Below are positions 12,072 through 22,400 of a DNA stretch of 64,000 bases, piece after piece. The stretch comes from Manihot esculenta. Its lineage: Eukaryota; Streptophyta; Magnoliopsida; Malpighiales; Euphorbiaceae. The notes under the pieces were generated by a model. It worked only from the letters and a program-made list of their open reading frames with translations, did not search any database and had not been told where the DNA came from. Position numbers and translations under genes: made by a program. Position 1 is the stretch's first letter. The number at the start of each line of letters is the position of its first letter. Location of the stretch: assembly GCF_001659605.2 (NCBI RefSeq), contig NC_035162.2, positions 5,041,248-5,105,247 of the forward strand. The letters run 5' to 3'.

Positions 12072-12564
12072 ATAGGGCCTCAATAGTACGGTGTTTGATG
12101 CGAAGGTGCTCAGACATCGGAAAGAGGTTGTGCTAGATGTTAGGAGGGCAAGCACATTAAGAAAGATTAAGAGTAAGATCATGTCCACTAGGATAGGATG
12201 TCGAGTCCTGTCTTGTATGATGATGTGTAATGCCATGTGTGATGCATGTGCATTTATGTTGTATTATGGATGTTGATAGTCCCTTAGCTGTGAGATAGCA
12301 TGATATGTACTGATATGAGATGGGCTGAGCGACCAGGTGTGGCCCTTGGCACAGTTGGTCATGGCATGTTCTGCTATGTTGTAGACTGTAGGTGACAGGT
12401 TCATCCATGATATATGTTGCTTGAGGGGTCATGTGTTTATCACATGGACTATATGATATGATGCTATGCTATGTGTTGTGAGTTCATGTGTTTGTCATGG
12501 ACCACATGATATGATGTGATGCTTATGTGTGCTTGTGTGCCTGTTGTGTTTCAGACAAGCTGAG

Positions 12565-13224
12565 ATGCAAGGTGCTAGGAGCTCTATGGAGACAGATCCA
12601 TCTGAGTGGGAAAGTGAGCCTTTTCCCCTTGCAAGGTCAGGTGGAGAAGACAGAGCAAGAGACCCTGAAAGGTCTGTAGAAGTCAGCAGAGAAGTTATGG
12701 TGCAGAGGAGGGATGTTAGTTTGCAAGTGAACATGGATGAGGAAAGTATGGAAAAGTCTAAGGCTTCTAAGAGTTCAAGTTCAGGAGAAGTTGATCCCTC
12801 CATGCTGAGTACAGCTACCAAGAGAGGTAGGAAGTGGGGAAGAGCCAGAGCCCCTAAGCAATGGGGCAGGACTAGGAAGGGTAGGTTGTGGAAGAGGTTT
12901 AGGCTTGATGCTGAAGATGGCTCGAGTTCTGGCCAAGGTCCTACAAGATGTTTGAGGTGCGGAAGGTTGCACAGAGGGCCTTGTCGAGTTGGGACAACGG
13001 CATGCTTCAGGTGCGGTCAGGAAGGGCACTTCGCACGTGAATGTCCTACTGCGCCCAGGAGAATGTGGTCCCAGCAGCGAGTTTCAGGTGCTGTGGCTCA
13101 AGCCAGTGTTCCAGGAAGGGGAGCAGACACATCGAAAGCAGTGATGCCAGGTACGCTCACTTGTTCATGTTCTGATGTGTGTGTTTGTGCTCTAGTGTGT
13201 TTCCCTTTTCTGTTGTTGCTCTAG
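12565..13224 (+). CDS. Gag remnant with zinc knuckles (LTR element)
   Basis: Open frame of 219 residues from the ATG at 12565 (MQGARSS). It has a Ser/Glu/Arg-rich linker, then an atypical knuckle CLRCGRLHRGPC and a canonical CCHC knuckle CFRCGQEGHFARECP near residues 139-173, which in Ty3/gypsy Gag bind genomic RNA. The usual upstream capsid domain is missing, and the tail becomes hydrophobic and Cys-rich without resemblance to Pol. If translated, it could at most package RNA in particles made by another element. The in-frame GTG at 12529 is not taken as a start. Confidence 0.6.
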   Translation: MQGARSSMETDPSEWESEPFPLARSGGEDRARDPERSVEVSREVMVQRRDVSLQVNMDEESMEKSKASKSSSSGEVDPSMLSTATKRGRKWGRARAPKQWGRTRKGRLWKRFRLDAEDGSSSGQGPTRCLRCGRLHRGPCRVGTTACFRCGQEGHFARECPTAPRRMWSQQRVSGAVAQASVPGRGADTSKAVMPGTLTCSCSDVCVCALVCFPFLLLL

Positions 13225-13329
13225 GAGCCTTTGAGAGGTTGAGTTGATAGCTTCTGGGTGTAGAGTGTTCTCTTTGGGTTTGTAGACCGGGTAGGATCCA
13301 TCTGTGGCTGAGATTCAGGCCAGTGTCCG

Positions 13330-13510
13330 ATGAGAGTAGATGCCTTCCACCCGTGCATGAGGTCCTAGACTTGAGTGTCTGGATGTCAGCCGGGGGATGG
13401 ATTGGTTTTCTACTTGTGGAGCTGGTGATACTTGCGTCTGCAGCGCAAGGTGGTCGGGATCGAAATGCAGGATGGGTCTGAGGTAGACTTCAGAGGGGAC
13501 CAAGTAGGTT
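13330..13510 (+). pseudogene. Aspartic protease fragment of the LTR element
   Basis: Around 13393-13413 the + strand reads GMDWFS, matching the GMDWL block that follows the catalytic flap in Ty3/gypsy proteases, followed by E-M-Q-D-G-S-E-V-D-F-R-G, similar to the usual continuation. Flanking frames carry stops and shifts. Everything expected downstream (reverse transcriptase, RNase H, integrase) is absent. Confidence 0.5.
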
Positions 13511-13942
13511 GCCTAGAAGTTTGATGTCAGCTGTCAGGCTCGTAGAGTGTATGGGAATGGTTAGTAGAGAGTTCTAGCTCGGGTTTGTGAGCTGAGTAGG
13601 CAGGTCTAGGAACCAGCCCTAGTGCCATAGATAGAGCGAGTGTTCAGAGGTTTCAGGCTAGTGTCAGGTTGGCCATCAATCAGGGAGGTAGAGTTTGGTT
13701 CAGAGGTGGTGCTTAGTACCCGTAACCATTTCTCTCTTTCCTTTCGGGATGGTACCTGCAGAGAGTAAGAGTATAGCAGAGAAGAGTAAGAGTAGAATAG
13801 AAAGCAGAAGAGAAAAGTAAGATCAGTGAAGAAAGAAGAGAGAAGGATCAGAGTAGCGCAGCAGAAGCTTGTGGCGTTCAAGCGCAAGTTTGAGGTTTTG
13901 TTTGTTTGTGTTTTTGTTTGAACATTCGGGGACGAATGTTCT

Positions 13943-13957
13943 GTAAGGGGGGAAGAA
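13943..13957 (+). other. Polypurine tract
   Basis: GTAAGGGGGGAAGAA immediately before the 3' LTR, preceded by GGGGACGAATGTTC. It primes plus-strand DNA synthesis in LTR elements. Confidence 0.85.
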
Positions 13958-16721
13958 TGTAAGACCCCGCTCGTTCAGACATCGGAATTCCTACCGTCCG
14001 GTGGAATCTCGGGTGTCGGATCCTCTTTGGGGGGGGTAGAGCAAGGGTAAAGGAAAGGTTTTCTAAAATGTTTTTACGTGTTTTATGGTTTTAAATAGAA
14101 AAGAGTTGAGTTTTTGAAGAGAAAAGACCAAGGAGGCATTTGCCAGGTTCGGCCGCCGAAAGTGAAGTTCGGCCGCCGAACATGTGAAGGCTTCGGGAGC
14201 GCCTTTGGCCTCCGAAAGTCTTGTGGGAGCAAGCCAAGGTTCGGCCGCCGAAAGTGAGGTTCGGCCGCCGAACATGCATGAGTTTAGGGGGCACGTTAGG
14301 CTGCCGAAGGTTGATGACCAGGCCACCTATAAAGAGCCCTCAGATCGGAAATGGGCGAGTTTTCTCCCCATTCCCGAGCTCAGGTGAGTGTATGCCCTCC
14401 CTTGGTTGCTTGTGAGTCTTCTCTTCAAAATCCTTCAAGTTTTCATAAGATCTACCCTTGGTTTGAAGTTTTGAAGCTAAAGTAGAAGTTTTGGGAGCTT
14501 GGAGCTTTTGGAGCTTGGATTCTCCACACCTCCGAGTTAGGGATCGCACCAACCCTCGATCTTCAAGAGGTAAGTGTAGATCTTTGTTTCCTTGAGTTTT
14601 TAAGAAGTTTTAAGTAAGTTTTATGGAGGTTATATGGTTGAGTATGGGTAGATATGCATGTTTAGGCTTTTATAGGTTTGATGCCCAATGTATGTTATGT
14701 GTTGATGTGTTGAGGAGTTTAAGTTAGTTTCTTTGCTCTCTTTGCTTGTGGGAGTGTGTATGCATGCTTGGGAGAGAGTATGTGAGGTTTGGGGTTGTTT
14801 TGTGAGGTTTAGGAGGCTGGTATGCACGAAGGCTGAGTTCTGATGAACTCAGGTTCGGCCGCCGAAGGTGGTTTCGGCCGCCGAACGTGCCTGAGGATGC
14901 ATAGGTTTGGCCGCCTAACCTTGCCCCCGAAAGTGGAGTTGTGGCTTGAAAGCAGACTTTCGGCCGCCGAAGGTAATGTTCGGCCGCCGAAAGTGCCTGA
15001 CTTTCGTCTCTGGAGTGAGGGTTCGGCCGCCGAAGGTGCCGCCGAACCTACCCGAGTTTCGTCTCTGGAGGAGACTTTCGGCCGCCGAAGGTGCCGCCGA
15101 AAGTGCCTGTCCAGCCTTTTCATGGCTGTTTTCTATGCATGTTTCAGTGATGTTTAGAGGGGTTTTTGGGGAGTTTCTTATGAGTTGTTAGCATGTGTTT
15201 AGTACCTCATGTGAGTCCATCTGTGTAGGATTGGACCCGAGGAGAGGTGTCTAGCCTCAGTGCTAGTTGACCCTGAGTTTGTTGAGCAGAGGCTTCAGGT
15301 GAGTAGAACTAAACTTAATGTTTTACTTTAAGAAATTTTAATGTCTAAAGCATACTCATACATCATGTTATGTAATAGGATGTTTGCACTAGTTCATCAT
15401 GCCCATGCACCATGTTTATATGTTATAGGATGATTGCACTAGTTTCACGAAGGTGACGCATTGTATAATGTGCTATGTATATGATGTGATGGGTGGACCA
15501 AGGCGACCTCAATAGCCCGCAAGTCTGTCAATGAGTCTTTGTCAATCGGGCGAGTACATGTAGGAAAGCCCCATGAGAGCTCCTTCGGGGCCAAGTTTTG
15601 ACAGAGGGAACGTTGGGGTCATGTCTAACCCTGAGGGGAAGGACGTTACGTGAACCCTCAAAAATCACCCGCAAGAGGAAGAGATTTGCTAGCATGAACT
15701 CAAGCGGGGGTGAGATGTTTGTTGTGATATAATTGTGATATGACGCATTTCATGAATGCATGAATAAGAAGAATAATTGAATTGAATAAAATGTCTTTAT
15801 AATAAAATACATAAAAAGGGTGGAACAATAAAAGGCATAATAATATACCTAAAAATGGAGGAACTAAATCAAATGTTTTTCTCTGTTTCTACTCACTGGG
15901 CTCTTGTAGCTCACCCCATTCCCTTAACCCCAGTTTTGCAGGGCCAGAGTAAGTAAGCCAGAGTAAGTCAGAAAGAGCTATGGGATAGAAGAGGTTCAAG
16001 CATGGGTTGCCATGTTTGGTTGTAATAGCTTAGCTGCTTATTGTATATGTTTATGGAGATAGTATGTAATGTAAGTTGCTAAAGAGATGATATGTTATGT
16101 AATGCTATGAATGCTTGTATGCTTGTATAGTTTAGTTGTGGACATGATGATATATGGACATGATAGATGGACTTGTTGTATGGTCCTTATGTATATAAAG
16201 AATATGAAAGAATAGAAAGAGTAATGTTATAAAGAGATAGAGCCAAGTAAGAAAAGTATATGCTTGAGATGTATAGAATTGTGCTTTGCCTAGGAGTGTT
16301 GGTAAATCCCTTGGTTTTGCATGATCAATATGAAAGTTAAAGAAATGTTTTAAGAATGTTTTCAAGTTATATGAGATGTTTTAATGTTATGAGTTTTGAA
16401 TGGCCCGTGAGGGAAGAAAGGGTTTCAAATCCCTTGACCCAAAGCGGTTATATTTTTAAAGAAAGCTTGATGACCCATTTGGTATGAGGTTCTATGTTTT
16501 CATGCATAGGTCAAGCTAAGGAAAGGAAAACAAGTTTAAGGGTTTTTATGAGACCAAGGCCTAAGTTTTATGAAAAAGTTTGATCATGCGCGGGATTATA
16601 CCTAAAGTTCAGGATGTTTAGCAGGCTTGCTACGGGTTCCGGCGGCCTTAAGCCGATCCGAATCCTAGCGCCGAGCAGGTCGGGCCGTTACTAGAGGTGT
16701 ACCGGTTTCCGGGCTGTTACA
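13958..16721 (+). repeat. 3' LTR (2764 bp)
   Basis: Direct copy of 9294-12057 at an offset of 4664 bp; no mismatch noticed. Followed by the TTGTA duplication. Confidence 0.95.
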
Positions 16722-16726
16722 TTGTA

Positions 16727-18030
16727 TATTTAGAATTTACACATTTTCTTATGAATTGAGAATTAGATGATCTTCTTCTAATGAATGGTTTGCTTTGTGA
16801 CAAGAAAGCATCTCTAGGGTGTTCATGAACAGCAGCCTAAACCAAGAAGCCACAAGGTAAATGGCTCTAACTATCAGTTTTAAGATTCACTTAGTTATCT
16901 AAAAGACTAAAACAAACAACTTTGTTCAATATTTAAATGCTTTGACATCCCACTAAAGAATCACAGCTCTATGAACATTGATGCCCAACTACTGGTTGAT
17001 TTAGGCCAGAAATTTTTTTCATATGGATATAGTTAGTTAGAATATAGTTATAAACAGTTGTGGAAACTCCAGTTAGATTCCAGTTTCTATATTTATACTT
17101 AACGGTCTTCAGAGAACCAAAGTTCATGCATGATCAAGTGCAAAACAACTCAATGCATGAATCCAAAGACATGTTCCTTCCCAAAAGTTCCAAAACACAT
17201 AAAGCCAACAATAATGTTAAATGTTTAAGGTATTGAAGACATTTGGAAAGGCTCTTCATAGATACTCTTCACCTAGAACATGAAAAGATTAATTAACTAG
17301 CCAAAAAAAGAAAATCCAGGGGATACAATTACTACTGTGCTCTTTATTGGTTGATAAAATTAACGAAACAATTAATTCAATAAAATTACCAATTCTATAA
17401 AGTTAATATGAAAAAAGAAAGGAAAACTTTGATTCATTGAACTCTTCATTGGCTGAATACCCCTCTGTATAGTCTGAATTAAGGAGTGCTCTTTCATGAT
17501 TATGGTTCCTACTGAAATTGTCTCCAACAAGATGAAACTAACTAAATTCCCACTTAAATTCAGAGGCATTTGTTAGCTCCATAGCTTGGAATTTTCTTCA
17601 ATCAATCACCTTTGCTTAGAAATGCTGCTAGAGAGAAGTATAAATCTATATTGACTTACAGTTTACTTATCCACCAAGTGTTTAGCTATGGAATCAATTT
17701 CACAACAAAATAGAAGCGAGAACATATAGCTTTTGATACAATTCTCTTGGAAAAGAAGCAGCATTATTGTTTGAATGAATTGTGCAGTTCCACTTAAACA
17801 TATGTACTTATCAGACCTCCTGGGCCAAATTTCTGATACAATATAATTGAAGAAAATTTGGGAGATAAAACATACAGAAATAAGAGATAAAAAATCGACA
17901 GCATAGGATAAACCAAATGATAATGCTCATCTAATTTTGCGATATCAAAAGATGAAAGAAGAGAACTACAGCTTACATCGTTCATGCTTGTATGCCATAT
18001 TAGCGTAGACATTGACTACTGTTTTCAGCC
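16727..18030. other. Spacer between LTR element and TCP gene
   Basis: Moderately AT-rich DNA without a supported ORF. The right part (about 17600-18038) is likely 3' UTR of the TCP gene on the - strand. Confidence 0.4.
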
Positions 18031-18038
18031 TCCCAGAT

Positions 18039-19234
18039 CTAGCCATAGAGATGCAGTCCTACAAAATTAAGGGCTTAATGATCTTAATTTTCTTTTGCCT
18101 ATCAAAGGATAAATTATCTCAATTTTTAGACCCAGAAACAATTCTTTGAGAAGGGGTTTGCTCTTCTATTTATACCTCACCTGTAGATTTGTTTACGTTG
18201 GTAATAGCGCAGAAGCTAGAGCGTGCAATTGCACTGTTAATCTCCCAATTCTGAGGCAAATTTGGGAAGTTGCTGTTGTTGCAAGTTACATCTTTTAACA
18301 TTACAAGGTTTTGTTGATAACCCATCACTGTGGATGGCTTCAACTTCCTTTTGATCACTATTGACTCCTCAATAATGTTTCCTTTAGGGACTAGATTGGC
18401 GTGGGAGTTAGGCTGCTCTACTTGATCATGATGAGCAAGAGCAACCACTTTTAAGCTGTTGTGAGATTTCTCACAAGCCTGATGTTGTTGGCTCAAGGTC
18501 GACCTTGATAAATTGCGGTTGAAGGAGGTAGAGTCAGGATTGTGGAACTCATGGAATCTTCTAGTGCACATTTTAACTCTAGTTCTCTCCCTTGCTCTTG
18601 CTCTTGCTTTTGCCCTGGATTCTTTTGCAACGAGATTGGAGGATGCAGCTTTTTGCAATCTTTTCGTCTTTTTCTCATTACAAACACGGCCTGCCAATGA
18701 CTCGCTCTTTGAAACTATACCATCTAGCTCACCATTTTCTGATGCTACTTCACACGTGGAAGTTGAAGACAAACTTTTGGCACCTCCATTCTGTGCTACT
18801 TCTTTGATGGCCTTTTTTGATTTTGAGAGCAGCCACTCTAGGGTTTTACTTGCTTTGTCGTACCCTAGCATGTCCTGGAGATCAAAGAACTTGCGGGCAA
18901 TTTCTATAGACAATCTCACTCTCCGATCTCTTAGACCTTGAGCTGTGTAAATTTTGCTGTGCCGATCTTTTTTCACGGGCTTTTTTCCAGTAAGTAAAAC
19001 AAGAGGATCAAGTTGATTTCCAGCGAAGCCGACATTAATATCGTGCTTATTAGAGATCATGGAAGCTGAAGTGTGTAGCAGAGTGTCAGTGGCTGGCAAG
19101 GAAGGAGTTGTGAGTGGACGGTGATGGTGGTGAAGTAAAAGGTCATTTGCTTCATGGTGAATAATGTAAGGAGAAAGGTCATAAGAAGAGGAGAGGTGCG
19201 GGAAAGGACTGATACTATTGGTGGAAGGGAACAT
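18039..19234 (-). CDS. TCP transcription factor, CYC/TB1 class (TCP1/TCP12/BRC1-like)
   Basis: Nuclear DNA-binding regulator of axillary bud and flower growth in the CYCLOIDEA/TEOSINTE BRANCHED1 group. Exons on the - strand: 19234-18181 and a 20-base last exon 18058-18039, together 357 residues. The start is the ATG at 19234 (MFPSTN), the usual opening of this class; the frame is open upstream but only from a TTG. TCP domain at about residues 88-147 ([18 protein letters not shown], then the helix-loop-helix ending [12 protein letters not shown]). An Arg-rich R domain ([17 protein letters not shown]) at about 205-222 defines the CYC/TB1 class; a short His run lies at 35-38. The spliced tail reads STGLHLYG-stop, matching the conserved STGLQIYG ending. 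The donor is CTACAG/GTGAGG at 18181; the acceptor is TTTTGTAG. Assignment between CYC1/CYC3 and BRC1 lineages is open; the MFPS and poly-His region leans to TCP1/TCP12-like. Confidence 0.92.
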
Positions 19235-19299
19235 TTGTGGCTTCAATTGCGAGGGAAAAACCCTAGCTTCCCAGAAAGAGAAATTTTGACAGAAGAAAG

Positions 19300-19407
19300 C
19301 TACTTGGTACAAGCTGCCATTGAAAGAACACTACCCATTTAATTCATTTGCAGGTTCTCTAGCTTCTCTGAAGATAATAAGGACCATATACACCTTGAGA
19401 AGGACAT
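19300..19407 (-). promoter_or_regulatory. Upstream ORFs in the TCP leader
   Basis: On the - strand the leader holds two small ORFs before the MFPS start: 19407-19339 (22 codons, MSFSRCIW.., stop TAA) and 19338-19300 (12 codons, [12 protein letters not shown], stop TAG). They abut end to start. If transcription begins upstream of 19407, they would be expected to limit translation of the TCP protein. Confidence 0.45.
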
Positions 19408-19439
19408 GAATGTACTCTGAGAGAGTGAAGAAAGAAGAA

Positions 19440-22400
19440 CTTAAAACATGTTTGGTTGGGAAGGAGGAAAGTGAAGAGGGGAAAGAAAAAAGGGTGGGAA
19501 GGACAAGTATGGTGAAAGGAAAGTTAATCTGATTTGGTTAAATGAAAACGTATGGGTAAAAGAAAAGAAAGAAAGTATTTTGTGATAACTCGTAATTATT
19601 TATATACAAAATTGTATTTTTCGAGGAAGGAAGAAAAGATTGTCCTTTTTTCCCTTTAGAGCTACTAATTTTAGGACAAAAATCAAATTATTAAAAAGTG
19701 TTATAGTAAATGCTATTAAAAATAATAGTTTTAAAAAACTATTTTATTATTTTAATATTTTTATTTTAAAAATTTATAGCCCAATATTTTATAATTTTAT
19801 TAGGCACGATTATTTCTCTATTTGAAATAATATTTATAGAATAACAAGTAGTTTTATTTTTTAAAAAAATTTTGTTTGATAAAAAGTAAAAAATTAGAGA
19901 TGAAGGGTTAGTCTTCTATATTTTAAGAAAACAATTATTATAAAAGTAAAAAATAATTAATAGTAAAATAATTAATAGTTTTTGATAGAAGGTTAATAAG
20001 AAAACTTAAATAAAATTATATAAATACAGTATTGTATTTTTTTATAACAAATAATAAATTTATTAATTATTTATATAAAAATAATTAATTTAAAAAATAT
20101 AATGAAAACAATTTTTATTATTAATTATAACTTTTTGTATCTATATATATATATATGCAACTTAAAAAATAATATTAATAAATATAGAAAAATATATTTT
20201 AAAATTTAAAGAATTTATCAATTCTATGAATCGAAACATTATTAATATATTAATCAATTCTATGAATCGAAACATTATTAATTAATAAGAATTTATCGTG
20301 CTTAGATATTCTTTTTTAAGTAAGGTGTAAATGTTGAGATGATTTTATTTCTTAAATAGATCGACGCAATTTAAATATGATTTAATTTCAGGTTTTGAAA
20401 ATATAAATAAAAAGTTAAATTTTACGAGGGTAATTAACTTTGTACCAAACGCCAACTAAGATTTATAATAATACACAGTTGGAAGGTCCCTTCAAGGTAA
20501 TCAATAAAAAAGGCATTTAATTGAATGAACTAAATGGTAAATGTTAGAGACAAAAGGAAAAAAAGGGTCTAGGGCAAGGGGGAGAGAGAAGGGAGGGTTG
20601 TGGATGCAAAACAGGCTATGAGACACATAATTTATGCCACTTAATGTGGGAGCAGGCTGCAAGGAAAAGGTAGGGACTGATTGCAATCCTTTTCAATTAC
20701 TTTTTAAACGGCCCTTAAATTGGAGAAATGGCCAAGGAAGAGGTATGACGTCTCCAAGCCACCTGTTGTGTTGTAGGGACACAAAGTGTTATAACTGCAG
20801 TTTAATATGAAGGATTAATTATGTGGTTAATACAAAACAACATCTGGGTTTTGCCCAAAGAAGGCTGCTTTTACGACAACAATTACAACTACAGTAGACT
20901 TCGGAGTTTCGAGGGTGTGCAGTGCAGGCATGGCCTTGTCTAAGACAAACTCTTATCTCTCACAATTGGACAAATTAGTAATAAAGACTCAACAGTAAAT
21001 TATAATACTACTGATCAGTAAAGCTGCCTTCAGAAAAGCTTATTTCTTTGACTGACAGACAATGTAAGGCTCCATGAATCTTTCTCTCTCTCTCTCTCCC
21101 TCTTGGCTCCCAAATGTTGAGGAACCTTTCCTTTATCAATTTAATCAAGTATAATTAGTAAAACTAACCCTAATCTCTCTCCCTTCCTACATACACCCAT
21201 CAGAGAGAAAAAAGAAAAAACTAATAATTAATGTATGCTCGTACGTGTAGTCTGCAATAGTCAAGGATGAATCAGCAGATAAAGTGCTAAACCCTAGTTT
21301 TTATTTCCCCACTTCAGCAATCACATCTGGGTTAATTTCCAGCTCCACCAAAAACAGCCTTACAGATGATAACATTCTCTCTTTTTATTTGTTTATATTG
21401 TATACTGGATTCGTGATTTGTGTTTCCATGGATTCATGCCCATGTTTCCCGCTGATCTGCTCTCTTTGAAATCCAAATCCTTTCACTCCCAGAGCTGCTC
21501 TCCAAAATAGACGCATGGATCCAGTGAGCAGATGACAAGAGAGGAGCTATTGAGGAGGGAGGGTAGTTCTAGAGTTGCTATCAGAGGACAAGATAAAATG
21601 AATAATGTACGAAAAGGGGACTCAGCCATGCTTAAGCATATGCACTAAAAGTCTACCTACTAGATTAAAATTTGAGATTTTGAATTTTCATTTGTACGTA
21701 CAAATGTTTGTAGCAGCAGCAGCTGCTCTATCCTTTACCCTTTTCCTTTCTTTATACCATATATAGGGTATAGCGTTAGTTGTAGTACAAGGTCTTAGAC
21801 CCATACACCATGCCTTGAAATTGAATCAAGATGATTGCTTTTTCTTACTAATCTCTCTGAAACCATGCATCTTCACTGTACCTGTGCCCATAGAAACCCA
21901 AAGAATTCAGTACCAATTAAACTGGGTAGCAGCCTTGATGTGCCTAACGTATATATTTAGAAAAATCCTGCACTCATTTGGCTTTTGTTATTATTATTAT
22001 TATTATGAAAGGGAATGGCAACATCAATGAGATTCAAATCTTTTGTTTTACTTATAGAAATTCAACTTTTTTATTATTTATTTATAGATTATAAAATTAT
22101 TCTATGAGATATGTCAAACTTCATAACTTAAATTTCTATGGTGAGAAATAATTAGTTAATAAAATATTTATAATAATTACATTTATTAAATTTAATTAAA
22201 TATATAAATAATTTTTCATTTGGATATGAATTGTAACAATTAAAAATATAATTATGTATTAAATATAAAATAATTAACAATAGCTTATATTAAAAATTTA
22301 TTTAATTCTAGAAAATATTTTGTAAACGTATTAAAACTTGACGGATATAATTGTAAACGTTGATCATCTTTGTCAACCCCAAACAGCCATTACTATCTAA

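Larger units (their letters stand above)
9294..16721 (+). mobile_element. Young non-autonomous LTR retrotransposon (LARD-like, Ty3/gypsy-derived)
   Basis: Complete element bounded by TGTAAGACC..GGGCTGTTACA termini and a perfect 5-bp target duplication TTGTA (9289-9293 and 16722-16726). Two direct LTRs of 2764 bp each (offset 4664 bp) flank an internal region of only 1900 bp. A primer-binding site for initiator tRNA-Met follows the 5' LTR and a polypurine tract precedes the 3' LTR. The phrase GGGGACGAATGTTC just before the tract is typical of Tekay/Del-type Ty3/gypsy elements. Inside there is only a zinc-knuckle gag remnant and a protease fragment; reverse transcriptase, RNase H and integrase are absent, so it must have moved using enzymes of a related element. 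The LTRs show no difference I could find, so insertion was very recent. Confidence 0.93.

Noticed and set aside
16818..16856. Possible exon after the LTR element continuing the MESITP start at 6808
   Set aside because: Joining the donor at 6827 to the acceptor at 16817 gives a stop within three codons, and the acceptor has a poor pyrimidine tract.
19235..19312. N-terminal extension of the TCP protein (MYQVAFF..)
   Set aside because: The first codon is TTG, not ATG; the extension overlaps the leader and the family starts at MFPS.
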